Assembly (NCBI RefSeq): GCF_004519335.1
Contig: NZ_SOZD01000001.1
Span: forward strand, 682,001 to 746,000
Direction of reading: 5' to 3'
DNA length: 64,000 nucleotides
Source of the DNA: Jiella endophytica
Lineage (GTDB): Bacteria; Pseudomonadota; Alphaproteobacteria; Rhizobiales; Rhizobiaceae
The notes below the pieces were generated by a model, which saw only the letters and a program-made list of their open reading frames with translations, was not told the DNA's origin and did not search any database. Numbering within the stretch: the first letter of the stretch is position 1; every line of letters begins with the position of its first letter. This document shows positions 17,489-27,658 of this stretch, piece after piece. Made by a program: the position numbers and the translations under genes.

Positions 17489-20254
17489 TCAGTCCGCGTC
17501 CCAGGGGACGCTGTCCGACGTCTCGGGAGCTGCCTTCGACTTCGCTGCGGAGCCTTTCGACGTCGCCGCCTTCTTCGATGCAGCGCTCTTCGACTTTGCG
17601 GCCGACTTCGCCGGCTTGGCGGCGCCATTGCCGTCCTCGGCGGCCTTGCCGTTGGCGGCCTTCTTCGCCGCCGGCTTCCTGGTGCTCGAGGCAGACTTCT
17701 TCTTGCCGCCGGTGCCCTTGGCGCCGGTCTTTTCGGCCCGCTCGGTGAGAAGCTGGATCGCCTCCTCGAGGGTGACCGAAGACGGATCCTTGCCCTTCGG
17801 CAGGGTCGCGTTGACCTTGCCGGTGTTGACGTATGGCCCGAAGCGGCCGTCGCGCACAGTGATCTCGCCGCCGAGCGTCGGGTGCTCGCCGAGGGTGGCG
17901 AGCGCCGCCGGCTTGCCGCGTCCGCGGCCGCCCTTTTCCTTCTTCTCGGCGATCACCGTGACGGCGCGGTTCAGCCCGACCTCGAAGACATCCTCGATGG
18001 TGTCGAGATTGGCATACATGCCGTCATGCTGGAGGAACGGGCCATAGCGGCCGAGGCCGGCGAGGATCGGCTTGCCGGATTCGGGATGGACGCCAACCTC
18101 ACGCGGCAGCGACAGAAGCCGCAGGGCCTTTTCGAGATCGATCTCCGAGGCCTGCCAGCCCTTCGGCAGCGACGAGCGCTTGGCCTCCTTGCCCTCGCCC
18201 CTCTGGACGTAAGGCCCGAAACGGCCGGAGCGCAGGGTCACCGGCTCGCCGGTCTCGGGATCGGTGCCGAGGTCCTTCGGCCCGTCATCGGTCTCGCCGC
18301 CGGCGGCATCGGCCGAAAAGCTGGTGCCGAGCTGCCGGGTGAAGCCGCATTCCGGATAGTTCGAGCAGCCGACGAAGGCGCCGAACTTGCCGAGCTTCAA
18401 AGACAGCTTGCCGTCGCCGCAGCGCGGGCAGGCGCGCGGATCGGTGCCGTCCTCCTTCGGCGGGAAGACCAGCGGCGCGAGCTCTTCGTTCAGTGCGTCA
18501 AGAACGTCGGAAACCCTCAGTTCCTTGGTGCCTTCGACATGGCTGGAAAAATCCTGCCAGAAGTCGCGCAGGACGTCCTTCCAGGAGAGTTCGCCAGCCG
18601 AGATCTTGTCGAGCTTCTCCTCGAGATCGGCAGTGAAGTCGTATTCGACGTAGCGCTCGAAGAAATTGTGCAGGAAGGCGGTGACCAGCCGGCCCTTCGC
18701 CTCGGGCAGGAGCTTGCGCTTGTCGACGACGATGTATTCCCGGTCCTGCAGGGTCTGCAGGGTGGCGGCATAGGTCGACGGACGGCCGATGCCGAGCTCT
18801 TCCATGCGCTTGATGAGCGAGGCTTCGGAAAAGCGCGGCGGCGGCTCGGTGAAGTGCTGGTCGGCATCGATCGAGCGGCGCTCGACGCTTTCCTTCGCCG
18901 CCATTTCCGGCAGCCGGGCGTCGTCGCCGTCCTCGTCGGAGTCGGATTTGGAATCGTCGCGGTGGTCGACATAGGCGGCGAGGAAGCCGTCGAACTTGAT
19001 GACCTGGCCGGAGGCCCTCAGCTTCGCCGTCTTGCCGTCGCCCCTTGCGTCGATGTCGACGGTGGTGCGCTCGATCTCCGCCGGGGCCATCTGGCTGGCG
19101 ATGGCGCGCTTGAAGATCAGGTCGTAGAGCCGGAACTGGTCCGGATCGAGGAAGCGCTTCACTTCCTGGGGCGAACGGGTGAAGTCGGTCGGCCGGATCG
19201 CCTCGTGGGCTTCCTGGGCGTTCTTCGCCTTGGTCGAATAGTAGCGCGGCTTGTCGGGCACGTAGCGGGCGCCGAAGCCCGAGCCGATGGCCTTGCGGGC
19301 GCCGTCGATCGCCTCGGGCGCCATCTGGACGCCGTCGGTTCGCATATAGGTGACGAGGCCGACGGTCTCGCCGCCGAGATCGATGCCCTCGTAGAGCCGC
19401 TGGGCGACCTGCATGGTCCGCGAAGCCGAGAAGCCGAGCTTGGCGGAAGCCGCCTGCTGCAGCGTCGAGGTGGTGAAGGGCGGGCCGGGATTGCGCCGGG
19501 TGGGCTTGGCTTCTACGCTCTCGACGGCGAAGGTCGATGCGTCGAGCATCCGCTTGATGGTGCCGGCGATATCGCCATTGTCGATCGACAGGCGCTGGAT
19601 CTTCTCGCCGTCGAAGGCGGCAAGGCGCGCATCGAAGGTCTCGCCCCGGATGGTGGCGAGATGGGCGACGATCGACCAATATTCCTGCGGCTTGAAGCGC
19701 TCGATCTCGGCTTCGCGGTCGCAGACGAGGCGCAGCGCCACCGACTGGACGCGGCCTGCCGAGCGGGCGCCGGGCAGCTTGCGCCACAAGACCGGCGACA
19801 GCGTGAAGCCGACGAGATAGTCGAGCGCCCGGCGGGCGAGATAGGCGTCGACCAGCGGCTCGTCGATCTGGCGCGGATTGGCCATCGCGTCGAGCACGGC
19901 CTTCTTGGTGATGGCGTTGAAGACGACGCGGCTCACCGGCTTCTTGCCGAGCGCCTTCTTCTGCCGCAGCACCTCCAGCACGTGCCAGGAAATCGCCTCG
20001 CCCTCGCGGTCGGGGTCGGTGGCGAGAACGAGGCCGTCGGCCCCCTTCACCGCCTGGGCGATCTCGCTGAGGCGCTTCTGGGACGGCTTGCCGACCTCCC
20101 AGCTCATCTCGAAATCTTCGTCCGGCCGCACCGACCCGTCCTTGGGCGGCAGATCGCGAACGTGACCGTAGGAGGCAATGACCTTGTAGCCGTTGCCGAG
20201 ATATTTGTTGATCGTCTTCGCTTTGGCCGGCGATTCGACGATGACGACGTCCAT
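17489..20254 (-). CDS. topA: DNA topoisomerase I
   Basis: This is a 921-aa type IA topoisomerase, which relaxes negative supercoils. The Toprim domain opens with VVIVESPAKAKTINKYLG, and its acidic triad region LATDPDREGEAISWH is intact. The active-site tyrosine is in LVTYMRTDGVQM. One tetracysteine zinc ribbon (CPRCGDGK...CSNYPECGF) is followed by three zinc-less GRFGPYV-type repeats. The tail is very Lys/Ala-rich (residues about 830-915), as is usual in alphaproteobacterial TopA. It heads the topA-rnr-DUF983-Nudix transcription unit. Confidence 0.97.
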   Translation of the reverse strand: MDVVIVESPAKAKTINKYLGNGYKVIASYGHVRDLPPKDGSVRPDEDFEMSWEVGKPSQKRLSEIAQAVKGADGLVLATDPDREGEAISWHVLEVLRQKKALGKKPVSRVVFNAITKKAVLDAMANPRQIDEPLVDAYLARRALDYLVGFTLSPVLWRKLPGARSAGRVQSVALRLVCDREAEIERFKPQEYWSIVAHLATIRGETFDARLAAFDGEKIQRLSIDNGDIAGTIKRMLDASTFAVESVEAKPTRRNPGPPFTTSTLQQAASAKLGFSASRTMQVAQRLYEGIDLGGETVGLVTYMRTDGVQMAPEAIDGARKAIGSGFGARYVPDKPRYYSTKAKNAQEAHEAIRPTDFTRSPQEVKRFLDPDQFRLYDLIFKRAIASQMAPAEIERTTVDIDARGDGKTAKLRASGQVIKFDGFLAAYVDHRDDSKSDSDEDGDDARLPEMAAKESVERRSIDADQHFTEPPPRFSEASLIKRMEELGIGRPSTYAATLQTLQDREYIVVDKRKLLPEAKGRLVTAFLHNFFERYVEYDFTADLEEKLDKISAGELSWKDVLRDFWQDFSSHVEGTKELRVSDVLDALNEELAPLVFPPKEDGTDPRACPRCGDGKLSLKLGKFGAFVGCSNYPECGFTRQLGTSFSADAAGGETDDGPKDLGTDPETGEPVTLRSGRFGPYVQRGEGKEAKRSSLPKGWQASEIDLEKALRLLSLPREVGVHPESGKPILAGLGRYGPFLQHDGMYANLDTIEDVFEVGLNRAVTVIAEKKEKGGRGRGKPAALATLGEHPTLGGEITVRDGRFGPYVNTGKVNATLPKGKDPSSVTLEEAIQLLTERAEKTGAKGTGGKKKSASSTRKPAAKKAANGKAAEDGNGAAKPAKSAAKSKSAASKKAATSKGSAAKSKAAPETSDSVPWDAD

Positions 20255-20468
20255 AAGTGTCCTGTTCGCGAAATGTCTTGGCAGATACGGGCTGAAATTA
20301 CGCCGATTCGCTTCAGAGGCCGGCGTTTGGCATGCGTCAGATGGACAGTCCTGCCGGAACGGTCAAGCCCGAGCCTCGCGCAGAGCCACCCCGTTGCAAC
20401 CATGGCACGAACCTGTCTATAACGACTCGACAAGTTGAAATCACGACGGCTCCGCCCATCTTTTCGCA

Positions 20469-20678
20469 GTGGATTCACGGGTGGTCAATGAGTTCAAGCG
20501 AATGAAGAGCGACATCGGCGAATTGCGCGCGAACCTCGAATATGTCCGCGACATGCTGGAGCAACTAAAGGTTGTTTCCGGGGCAAAATCGGGGGCTATG
20601 CTGATCTATTTCCTCGATCTGGCCAAGCTGGAGGCGGAGGAGCGGATCGCCCGGTTGCGCGAGAGATCCGCGGGTTAG
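20469..20678 (+). CDS. Small coiled-coil protein, unknown
   Basis: This is a 69-aa ORF between topA and dprA on the opposite strand. It is almost entirely charged and helical, with heptad-like spacing in FKRMKSDIGELRANLEYVRDML and again near the C-terminus (DLAKLEAEERIARLRE). The start may be GTG at 20469, GTG at 20481 or ATG at 20502. The stop lies 32 bp before the convergent dprA stop. I do not recognise the family. Codon usage looks coding in the central part. Confidence 0.5.
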   Translation: MDSRVVNEFKRMKSDIGELRANLEYVRDMLEQLKVVSGAKSGAMLIYFLDLAKLEAEERIARLRERSAG

Positions 20679-20709
20679 GGCCGCGCAGCGGGCTCCGCGG
20701 GGCCGGTCG

Positions 20710-21843
20710 TCACAACAGCAGCGACACCATACCGCCCGGATGGCGCTCCAGCCGCCCGGCAAGGTCGAGTTCCAGGATCACGAGCTGGACCGCGCCGGCG
20801 CTCGCGCCGGTATGGGCGATGATCTCGTCGATCGCGACGGGGGTCGGCCCGAGGCATTCGACGATCCGCTCGCGCTCGGAGCGGCTCGGCTCGTCCTGAC
20901 CGCCATCGGGCGCCGGCTCGTCGAGCGCACCGTCCTCCGGCGCCGTGTCGCGTCCGGCGAGTGGCGACAGGGCTTCCAGAATGTCCGAAGCATCGCAGGC
21001 GAGGATCGCGCCGTCGCGGATCAGCCGGTTGGCGCCGGCGGCGCGCGGATCGAGCGGCGAGCCGGGCACGGCAAAGACAAGCCTTCCGAGTTCGCCGGCA
21101 AGGCGGGCGCTGATCAGCGAGCCGGAACGCAGCGCCGCCTCGACGACCAGGAGCCCAAGCGCCAGCCCCGCGACGAGCCGGTTGCGGCGGGGAAAGTCGA
21201 TCGCCCGCGCCGTCCAGCCGAAGGGCATTTCGGAGACGAGTGCGCCGCCGGTATCGACGATCCGGCGCATCAGCGGCCGGTTTTCCTGGGGGTAGGGGCG
21301 GTCGAGCCCGCCGGCGAAGACGCCGATCGTGCCGGTGTGAAGCGCCGCGTCATGGGCGGCGGCATCGATGCCGCGGGCAAGGCCGGAGACGACGACATAG
21401 CCGGCCTCGCCGACGCCGGCGGCGAACATCCGCGTCAGCTTGATGCCGGAGAGCGAAGCGTTGCGGGCGCCGACGATGGCGAGCGCCGGGCGCTCGAAAC
21501 AGGCGGCGTCGCCCATTACCGCCAGCACCGGCGGGGCGTATTCGACGCTGCGCAGATGCTGCGGATAGTCCGGCTCGCCGAGACAGACGAAGCGGGCGCC
21601 GAGCTTTTCCGCCCGCGCCAACTCCTCGGCGGCGGCGGCCTCGGTGCAGACGACGATGCGGCGGCCGCCGCGGGCGGCCAGTTCGGGCAGGGCGTCCAGC
21701 GCGGCCGCGGCGGTGCCATAGCGGTTGATGAGGTCCCGGAAGGTCGCCGGGCCGACATTCTCGCTGCGGATCAGCCGCAGCCAGGCAAGACGCATCGCCT
21801 CGGTCAGGACGACGCCGCGCCGCGGCGCGGCGGGCAGCGTCAT
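20710..21843 (-). CDS. dprA: DNA processing protein DprA
   Basis: This is a 377-aa protein that loads RecA onto incoming single-stranded DNA during transformation. The Rossmann-like DprA domain is recognised by ALAIVGARNASLSGIKLTRMFA, VVSGLARGIDAAAHDAAL and GVFAGGLDRPYPQENRPL. FPRRNRLVAGLALG and GSLISARLAGELGR also match. The C-terminal 60 residues form the small winged-helix DprA_WH domain (LGPTPVAIDEIIAHTGAS). It lies downstream of plsY on the same strand with a 70-bp gap, an arrangement conserved in the order. Confidence 0.95.
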   Translation of the reverse strand: MTLPAAPRRGVVLTEAMRLAWLRLIRSENVGPATFRDLINRYGTAAAALDALPELAARGGRRIVVCTEAAAAEELARAEKLGARFVCLGEPDYPQHLRSVEYAPPVLAVMGDAACFERPALAIVGARNASLSGIKLTRMFAAGVGEAGYVVVSGLARGIDAAAHDAALHTGTIGVFAGGLDRPYPQENRPLMRRIVDTGGALVSEMPFGWTARAIDFPRRNRLVAGLALGLLVVEAALRSGSLISARLAGELGRLVFAVPGSPLDPRAAGANRLIRDGAILACDASDILEALSPLAGRDTAPEDGALDEPAPDGGQDEPSRSERERIVECLGPTPVAIDEIIAHTGASAGAVQLVILELDLAGRLERHPGGMVSLLL

Positions 21844-21913
21844 GGCATCGCCCTCCGCCCCCGGACCGGGCCGCCATCCGCGACAGGGCTGGTGGAAGGC
21901 CGAGGGCGCGGCG

Positions 21914-22528
21914 TCATGCCTTGTTCGCCCCGATCTTCGGTTCGTTGCCGCCGACGAGACGGCGGATATTGGCGTGATGGCGGATATAGACGAGGATCGT
22001 CAGGATCGCGGTGAGGATCGCCGCCGCCGGATAGCCGAGGAAATAATAGGCGATCGGCACCAGCAGCGTCGCGACGAGGGCGGCGAGGGAGGAGTAGCGG
22101 GTGAGATAGGCGACGGAGAGCCAGGCGATGGCGAAGACGACGACGCCGAGCGGCGCGATGCCGAGCAGGATACCGAGATAGGTGGCGACGCCCTTGCCGC
22201 CCTTGAAATTCAGCCAGACCGGGAAGAGATGGCCGAGAAAGGCGCCGATGCCCGCCGCCGCGGCATAGAACGGGCCGAGATAGAGCAGGGCGACGAGCAC
22301 GGGCACGGTGCCCTTGAGGATGTCGCCGGCAAGCGTCAGCGCCGCCATCACCTTGTTGCCGGTGCGCAGCGCGTTGGTGGCGCCGATGTTGCCGGAGCCG
22401 ATCTTGCGGATGTCGCCGAGGCCGAAGACGTAGCCGAGGACCAGCCCGAACGGGATCGACCCGCAGACATAGCCGCTGACGAGGCACACGATCGCCCAGC
22501 CGAAATTCAAGGACGCATCGTCCAACAC
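21914..22528 (-). CDS. plsY: Glycerol-3-phosphate acyltransferase PlsY
   Basis: This is a 204-aa inner-membrane enzyme that transfers the acyl group from acyl-phosphate to glycerol-3-phosphate, the first step of phospholipid synthesis. The three conserved motifs are present: [25 protein letters not shown] and [14 protein letters not shown]. About five membrane segments are predicted. The start is placed at GTG 22528, with GGGAGAGAG just upstream; an upstream extension lacks similarity. It lies between the dihydroorotase-like gene and dprA. Confidence 0.94.
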   Translation of the reverse strand: MLDDASLNFGWAIVCLVSGYVCGSIPFGLVLGYVFGLGDIRKIGSGNIGATNALRTGNKVMAALTLAGDILKGTVPVLVALLYLGPFYAAAAGIGAFLGHLFPVWLNFKGGKGVATYLGILLGIAPLGVVVFAIAWLSVAYLTRYSSLAALVATLLVPIAYYFLGYPAAAILTAILTILVYIRHHANIRRLVGGNEPKIGANKA

Positions 22529-22631
22529 GAGCTCTCTCCCGTTTGCTCGACCCGCACGCGGCCTCCGCCCGAAAAGGACCGGAGCCGGCGCGCAGCTGCC
22601 GGCTGGCGCCAGGGACTTGCCGCCCCGGCGC

Positions 22632-23939
22632 CTATCCGGCCGCTTCGAAGACTGTGCGGCCCGCAACGAGCGTCCGCAAGACCTGACCTTCGAAGCGGGC
22701 GTTCTCGAAGGCGGAATTCTTCGACCGCGAGCGGATATGCTCTTCGGTGAAGACGAATGGCCGGTCGAGATCGACGAGGACGAGATCCGCCGGCGCGCCG
22801 GGCCCGAGCGTGCCGCGATCGAGGCCGAGCAGCCTTGCCGGAGCGACGGTCATCGCCTCGATAAGGCGCATCAGCGGGACTGCGCCCGAATGATGCAGGC
22901 GAAGCGCCGCCGGCAGCAGCGTCTCGAGCCCGATCGCGCCGGCTTCGGCCTCGGCGAAGGGCCGGCGCTTGTCGTCGGTGTCCTGCGGGTCGTGGGACGA
23001 GACGATGATGTCGACCGTGCCGTCGGCGAGCGCCTCGACCATCGCCAGCCTGTCCTCTTCGCGCCTCAAAGGCGGCGAGAGGCGGAAATAGGTGCGGTAC
23101 TGGCCGACATCGTTCTCGTTCAGCGCCAGATGGTTGATCGACACGCCGGCGGTCACCGCGAGGCCGCGGCGCTTGGCGGCGGCGACGACGGCGGCCGATT
23201 CGCCGAGCGAGATCTTCGCCGCATGGTAGCGGCAGCCGGTGAGCGCCGCGAGCCTGAGGTCGCGCTCCAGCGGGATGATCTCCGCTTCGCCCGGAATGCC
23301 GGGAAGGCCGAGCCAGGAGGCGAACAGCCCCTCGTTCATCACGCCCTTGCCGGCGAGCAGGGCATCCTGCGTCTCGTGCATGACGACGGCGGAAAAATCC
23401 CGCGCATAGGTCATGATCCGGCGCAGCAGCGCCGGGTCGGCGATCGTCCTGCGGCCCTCGGTGAAGGCCTTGACGCCGGCCTCGGCGAGGAGGCCGATCT
23501 CGGTCATCTCCTTGCCGGCGAGACCCTTGGTGAGGGCCGCGGCAGGAAAGACGTTGACGAGGGCGGTATCGCGGGCCGTGCGCATGACGAATTCGGCGAT
23601 GGCGACATCGTCGATCACCGGATTGGTGTCCGGCATGGTGAGGATCGAGGTGACGCCGCCGCTCGCCGCTGCCCGCGACGCCGAGGCGATGGTCTCGCGA
23701 TGTTCGCCGCCCGGCTCGCCGATGAAGACGCGGGCGTCGACGAGGCCTGGCAGGACAGTGAGGCCCTTGCCGTCGATCACCGTCGCGCCGTCCGGGCGGC
23801 CCTGGTTCAGCGCATCGGGCCCGGCGGCGGCGACGCGGCCATCCGAAACGACGACGGTGCCGACGGCGTCGAGGGAGCGTGACGGATCGACGATGCGGGC
23901 GGCCTCGATGACCAGCGGACGTTCGTCGGAGCCGTTCAT
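22632..23939 (-). CDS. Dihydroorotase-like protein, probably non-catalytic
   Basis: This is a 435-aa amidohydrolase-fold protein annotated as dihydroorotase (PyrC) in relatives. The first metal-binding motif, normally H-x-H, reads [13 protein letters not shown], so both histidines are lost. The usual carboxylated-lysine site cannot be assigned with confidence, although [15 protein letters not shown] keeps part of the late active-site region. It is linked to pyrB by a 4-bp ATGA overlap. It therefore most likely acts like Pseudomonas PyrC', a structural partner of aspartate transcarbamoylase, with an active dihydroorotase encoded elsewhere. That role is inferred from missing residues and context. 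Confidence 0.88.
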   Translation of the reverse strand: MNGSDERPLVIEAARIVDPSRSLDAVGTVVVSDGRVAAAGPDALNQGRPDGATVIDGKGLTVLPGLVDARVFIGEPGGEHRETIASASRAAASGGVTSILTMPDTNPVIDDVAIAEFVMRTARDTALVNVFPAAALTKGLAGKEMTEIGLLAEAGVKAFTEGRRTIADPALLRRIMTYARDFSAVVMHETQDALLAGKGVMNEGLFASWLGLPGIPGEAEIIPLERDLRLAALTGCRYHAAKISLGESAAVVAAAKRRGLAVTAGVSINHLALNENDVGQYRTYFRLSPPLRREEDRLAMVEALADGTVDIIVSSHDPQDTDDKRRPFAEAEAGAIGLETLLPAALRLHHSGAVPLMRLIEAMTVAPARLLGLDRGTLGPGAPADLVLVDLDRPFVFTEEHIRSRSKNSAFENARFEGQVLRTLVAGRTVFEAAG

Positions 23940-24889
23940 GCGCCGTCTCCCGTCGTCCCGAGGAGCTTCTCGATCACCGCCATGCGCACGGCAACGCCCA
24001 TCTCCACCTGTTCCTCGATGACGCTCTTCGGCCCGTCGGCGATCTCGGAGGCGATCTCGACGCCGCGGTTCATCGGGCCGGGATGCATGACGAGAGCGTC
24101 AGGCTTGGCATGGTCGAGCTTGGCCGCATCGAGGCCGAAATAGCGGAAATACTCCCGCACCGACGGGACGAAGGCGCCCTCCATGCGCTCGCGCTGCAGC
24201 CTGAGCATCATCACCACGTCGGCGCCCTTCAGCCCCTCGTCCATGCGGCGGAAGACCTTGACGCCCATTTCGGCGATGCCGCTCGGCAAAAGCGTCGAGG
24301 GCGCGACCACCCGGACCTCGGCGCCGAGGGCGTTGAGAAGGATGATGTTGGAGCGGGCGACCCGGCTGTGCAGCACGTCGCCGCAGATCGCGACGATCAG
24401 CCGGGCGATGCGGCCCTTGCGCCGGCGGATGGTCAAGGCGTCGAGGAGGGCCTGGGTGGGGTGTTCGTGAGCGCCGTCGCCGGCGTTGACCACCGAACAG
24501 GCGACCTTCTGGGCGAGCAGCGCGACGGCGCCGGCCGAGTGGTGACGCACGACGAGGATGTCCGGCTGCATGGCGTTGAGCGTCATCGCCGTGTCGATCA
24601 GCGTCTCGCCCTTCTTCACCGACGAGCTTGCCACCGACATGTTCATCACGTCGGCGCCGAGGCGCTTGCCGGCGAGTTCGAAGGAGGCCTGGGTGCGGGT
24701 CGAGGCCTCGAAGAACAGATTGATCTGGGTGCGGCCCTTGAGGATCGACTTCTTCTTCTCGGTCTGCCGCGAGACGGCGACTTCCGCCTCGGCGAGATCG
24801 AGGAGCTCGGTGATGTCCTGGGGCGAAAGCCCGGCAATGCCGAGAAGGTGTCGGCGGCCTGGCGAAGTTGTTTGGGCGGGTGCGATCAT
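23936..24889 (-). CDS. pyrB: Aspartate carbamoyltransferase catalytic subunit
   Basis: This is a 317-aa enzyme that condenses carbamoyl phosphate with aspartate in pyrimidine synthesis. The carbamoyl-phosphate site [15 protein letters not shown] is intact. So are the [13 protein letters not shown] loop, [14 protein letters not shown] and [12 protein letters not shown] near the C-terminus. No regulatory pyrI is nearby, which fits the class of ATCases that pair with a dihydroorotase-like subunit. The start lies 97 bp from the divergent AidB-like gene. Confidence 0.96.
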   Translation of the reverse strand: MIAPAQTTSPGRRHLLGIAGLSPQDITELLDLAEAEVAVSRQTEKKKSILKGRTQINLFFEASTRTQASFELAGKRLGADVMNMSVASSSVKKGETLIDTAMTLNAMQPDILVVRHHSAGAVALLAQKVACSVVNAGDGAHEHPTQALLDALTIRRRKGRIARLIVAICGDVLHSRVARSNIILLNALGAEVRVVAPSTLLPSGIAEMGVKVFRRMDEGLKGADVVMMLRLQRERMEGAFVPSVREYFRYFGLDAAKLDHAKPDALVMHPGPMNRGVEIASEIADGPKSVIEEQVEMGVAVRMAVIEKLLGTTGDGA

Positions 24890-24986
24890 GTCGAACGAGG
24901 GCTATAAGGCTTTGTGGAAAGCGCGGCAAGAAAGTGCCGCGGCAATCCCCGGAACTCGCAGGGGCCGGGGAGAGAGGGAGCGCGAG

Positions 24987-26636
24987 ATGGAAGACGCCGC
25001 CACCCACGAGGTGTTCAACCAGTCCTCCGATTTTGCCGGGTTCAATGCCTATCGCTCCGACCCGCTCATGAAGCTGCTGACGGCGGATTTTCCCGCCGAC
25101 GTCATCGTTACGCTCGACCGCCACGGCCGCTTCTGCGGCTCGCACGAGGCCCACGATCTCGCCCGCCTCGCCAATCTCGAAAAGCCGAGCCTCAGGCGAT
25201 TCGACGAGAAGGGCCACCGGCTGGAGATGGTCGACTTCCATCCGGCCTATCACGCGCTGATGCGCCGCTCGATCGCCGAAGGCCTGAGCGCCTCGATCTG
25301 GGACGCGTCGCCGGAGGAGGCGGGGATCCGCCATCGTGCCCGGGCGGCGCGGTTCTTCATGACGGCCGGGGTCGAATGCGGCCATCTCTGCCCGGTGACG
25401 ATGACCTCGGCCTCGGTCGCCGCGCTCGCCGCAACGCCGGCGCTGAAGGACGCCTGGCTGCCGCTGATCGCTTCGCGCCAGTACGATCCGGGGGTGAAAC
25501 CGCCGCTGGAAAAGGCCGGCCTTACCCTCGGCATGGGGATGACCGAAAAACAGGGCGGCACCGACGTTCGGGCCAACACCACCCGCGCGATACCGGTCGG
25601 CGACGGCCGGTACGAGATCACCGGCCACAAATGGTTCATGTCGGCGCCGATGTGCGACGGCTTCCTGGTGCTCGCTCAGACAAAGGCTGGCCAGAGCTGC
25701 TTCCTGATGCCGCGCCGGCGCGCCGACGGCTCGCTCAATGGCCTCTTCATCCAGCGTCTCAAGGACAAGCTCGGCAACCGCTCCAACGCGTCATCCGAGG
25801 TGGAGTTCGTCGCGGCCGAGGCGGTGCTGGTCGGCGAGGAGGGCAGGGGGATTGCGACGATCCTCGACATGGTGACGCTGACGCGGGTCGACTGCGCGCT
25901 GGCTTCCGCCGGGCTGATGCACGGGGCGCTGGCCGAGGCGGTCCATCACTGCAGGGAGCGCCAGGTCTTCGGCCGGTATCTCATCGACCAGCCGCAGATG
26001 GTGCGGGTGCTCGGCGAACTCGCCCTCGACGCCGCGGGAGCGACGGGCCTTGCCTTCCACCTCGCCGAGACGCTCGATCGCCGCGACGGCGACGCCGGCG
26101 ACGAAGCCGCGCGAGCCTGGGCACGGGTCATGACGCCGGTGACGAAATACTGGGTGTGCAAGCTGGCGCCGGCCTTCACCTATGAGGCGATGGAATGCCT
26201 CGGCGGCAACGGCTATGTCGAGGACGGGCGGCTGGCGCGGGCCTATCGCGAGGCGCCGGTGAACGCCATCTGGGAGGGCTCGGGCAATGTCGTTGCCCTC
26301 GATCTCCTGCGGGTCCTGAAGCGCGATCCGGACGCCTTCGAGACGGTGATCGCGACGATCGAGGCGGATCTCGGCGAAATGGCCGGACGCACGCCCGACG
26401 TGCTGCGCGCCGCCGTGGCGATGGTCGTTTCCGACGAGGGCGCCTGCCGGCTGCTCGCCGAGCAGATGGCGCTCGCCGCAGCCGCCGGCACGCTGAAGCG
26501 GCTCGGCCTCGGCCCAATCGCCGCGGCCTTTGCCGAAAGCCGGCTCGGCGGCGTCTTCAGCCACACCTACGGCATGGTGGATCTCAGGCACGACTGCCGG
26601 GCGATCGTCGACGACCTCTATCCGCCGCTCCGCTGA
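24987..26636 (+). CDS. AidB-like acyl-CoA dehydrogenase
   Basis: This is a 549-aa flavoprotein of the AidB subgroup of acyl-CoA dehydrogenases, longer than ordinary members (about 390 aa). It contains LTLGMGMTEKQGGTDVRANTT and ITGHKWFMSAPMCDGFLVL, and also MECLGGNGYVEDGRLARAYREAPVNAIWEGSGNV, which carries the AidB-type active-site arrangement. The ATG at 24987 has GAGAGAGGGAG just upstream. A longer in-frame ORF upstream overlaps pyrB antisense and is not real. E. coli AidB binds DNA and is part of the Ada response; whether this homologue does so cannot be seen here. Confidence 0.88.
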   Translation: MEDAATHEVFNQSSDFAGFNAYRSDPLMKLLTADFPADVIVTLDRHGRFCGSHEAHDLARLANLEKPSLRRFDEKGHRLEMVDFHPAYHALMRRSIAEGLSASIWDASPEEAGIRHRARAARFFMTAGVECGHLCPVTMTSASVAALAATPALKDAWLPLIASRQYDPGVKPPLEKAGLTLGMGMTEKQGGTDVRANTTRAIPVGDGRYEITGHKWFMSAPMCDGFLVLAQTKAGQSCFLMPRRRADGSLNGLFIQRLKDKLGNRSNASSEVEFVAAEAVLVGEEGRGIATILDMVTLTRVDCALASAGLMHGALAEAVHHCRERQVFGRYLIDQPQMVRVLGELALDAAGATGLAFHLAETLDRRDGDAGDEAARAWARVMTPVTKYWVCKLAPAFTYEAMECLGGNGYVEDGRLARAYREAPVNAIWEGSGNVVALDLLRVLKRDPDAFETVIATIEADLGEMAGRTPDVLRAAVAMVVSDEGACRLLAEQMALAAAAGTLKRLGLGPIAAAFAESRLGGVFSHTYGMVDLRHDCRAIVDDLYPPLR

Positions 26637-26768
26637 GCCGTCCCGGGAGCCGAAAGGCCTGCATTGCCGGCTGCGTTAAGCATGTCGGCCGGATCGGCTT
26701 GCGGGCGCCGGGACGAATGGCGACACTCCGCGTTAACCGATTGGTAACCTAAACGACGGAGCCAGTGC

Positions 26769-27323
26769 GTGACGCATCGGGTCGCTTCGCTACTTGCGCT
26801 TTCCGGCTGGGCGGGCTTTTGCGGCGTTTCGGCGCTGCGCTGCGTCCATGAGGCGGGACTGTCGGAACTGCTGTTCGGATCCTTCGGTACCGGTGTGCTC
26901 GACACGGCGGAATTTTCGCCGCTCGGCGTCGACAGCCGGCAGCTTCTCGGCCTTGCCGCGATCCTCGCGGCGCTGGCCGTCGCCTTCTCGCTCAGCATCG
27001 CCGGCGTCATCGCGCTCATGAAACGTCCCGAACGCCTCGTCGAGCCCTTCGCGGCGGCGACCTTCTCGGCGCTGTTCGGCTTCTATGCGGCGCTGGCGCT
27101 CTCCGGCTCGCCGGCCGTCGAGCTCTTCGGCAAGGGGCCGCTCGTCACCCTTTTCATCGCCCTCGGCTTTGCCGGGCTGCTCTTCGACCACCTGATCGCC
27201 GACCAGGAAGACGCCGAAGGCGACGAGACCTTCCAGGCGGTGATGGCGCATCTCGAGGAGGCCAAGCGCGCCGCCATCGCCGAGCGCGAGAGCGGCAAGC
27301 GCCGCGACGGCGACGAGGAGTGA
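26769..27323 (+). CDS. Hypothetical membrane protein
   Basis: This is a 184-aa protein with hydrophobic segments at about residues 5-22, 60-84, 97-113 and 124-140. A charged C-terminal tail of about 40 residues (EDAEGDETFQAVMAHLEEAKRAA) is probably a cytoplasmic helix. The GTG start has GGAG 7 nt upstream. Its stop overlaps the ATG of the next gene in TGATG, so the two are likely coupled. I do not recognise the family. Confidence 0.7.
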   Translation: MTHRVASLLALSGWAGFCGVSALRCVHEAGLSELLFGSFGTGVLDTAEFSPLGVDSRQLLGLAAILAALAVAFSLSIAGVIALMKRPERLVEPFAAATFSALFGFYAALALSGSPAVELFGKGPLVTLFIALGFAGLLFDHLIADQEDAEGDETFQAVMAHLEEAKRAAIAERESGKRRDGDEE

Positions 27324-27658
27324 TGCGCGCGCTTCTGATCCTCTGGTTCACGCCGCTCGCAGCCTTCTTCGGCTGGTACTTCCTGTCGCTCGCCGATGTC
27401 GGGTCGAGCTTCGGCGGGTTCTTCCTCAGCCGCGACCTCAACGAGGGGATCTTCCTGATCTACGGCCACATCCTCGGCGTCGCGCCGGAGCGGTTGCCGG
27501 GGCTTTTCGCCTGGGGGATCGCCTGCGACAGCGCCATGCTTTTCGCCATCGTCGGCTATCGCCGCCGCCGGGCCATCGCCGCATGGTGGGCAGGGCGGAA
27601 GGACAGCGCCATCATCGAGGCATCGCCGCGAGACGATCGAGCGCACCCTGCAGGATGA
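27323..27658 (+). CDS. Small membrane protein, DUF6105-like
   Basis: This is a 111-aa protein with a hydrophobic N-terminus, [20 protein letters not shown], and a second hydrophobic stretch at about residues 62-78. These are joined by [21 protein letters not shown]. The pattern resembles the small Hyphomicrobiales family DUF6105, but I am not certain of the family number. The start is ATG 27323, overlapping the previous stop. The last 47 nt overlap the 3' end of ruvX on the other strand. Confidence 0.65.
   Translation: MRALLILWFTPLAAFFGWYFLSLADVGSSFGGFFLSRDLNEGIFLIYGHILGVAPERLPGLFAWGIACDSAMLFAIVGYRRRRAIAAWWAGRKDSAIIEASPRDDRAHPAG

Noticed and set aside
24558-24986. Upstream extension of the AidB-like gene
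   Set aside because: It runs antisense through pyrB. The ATG at 24987 has a clear ribosome-binding site and matches the family length.
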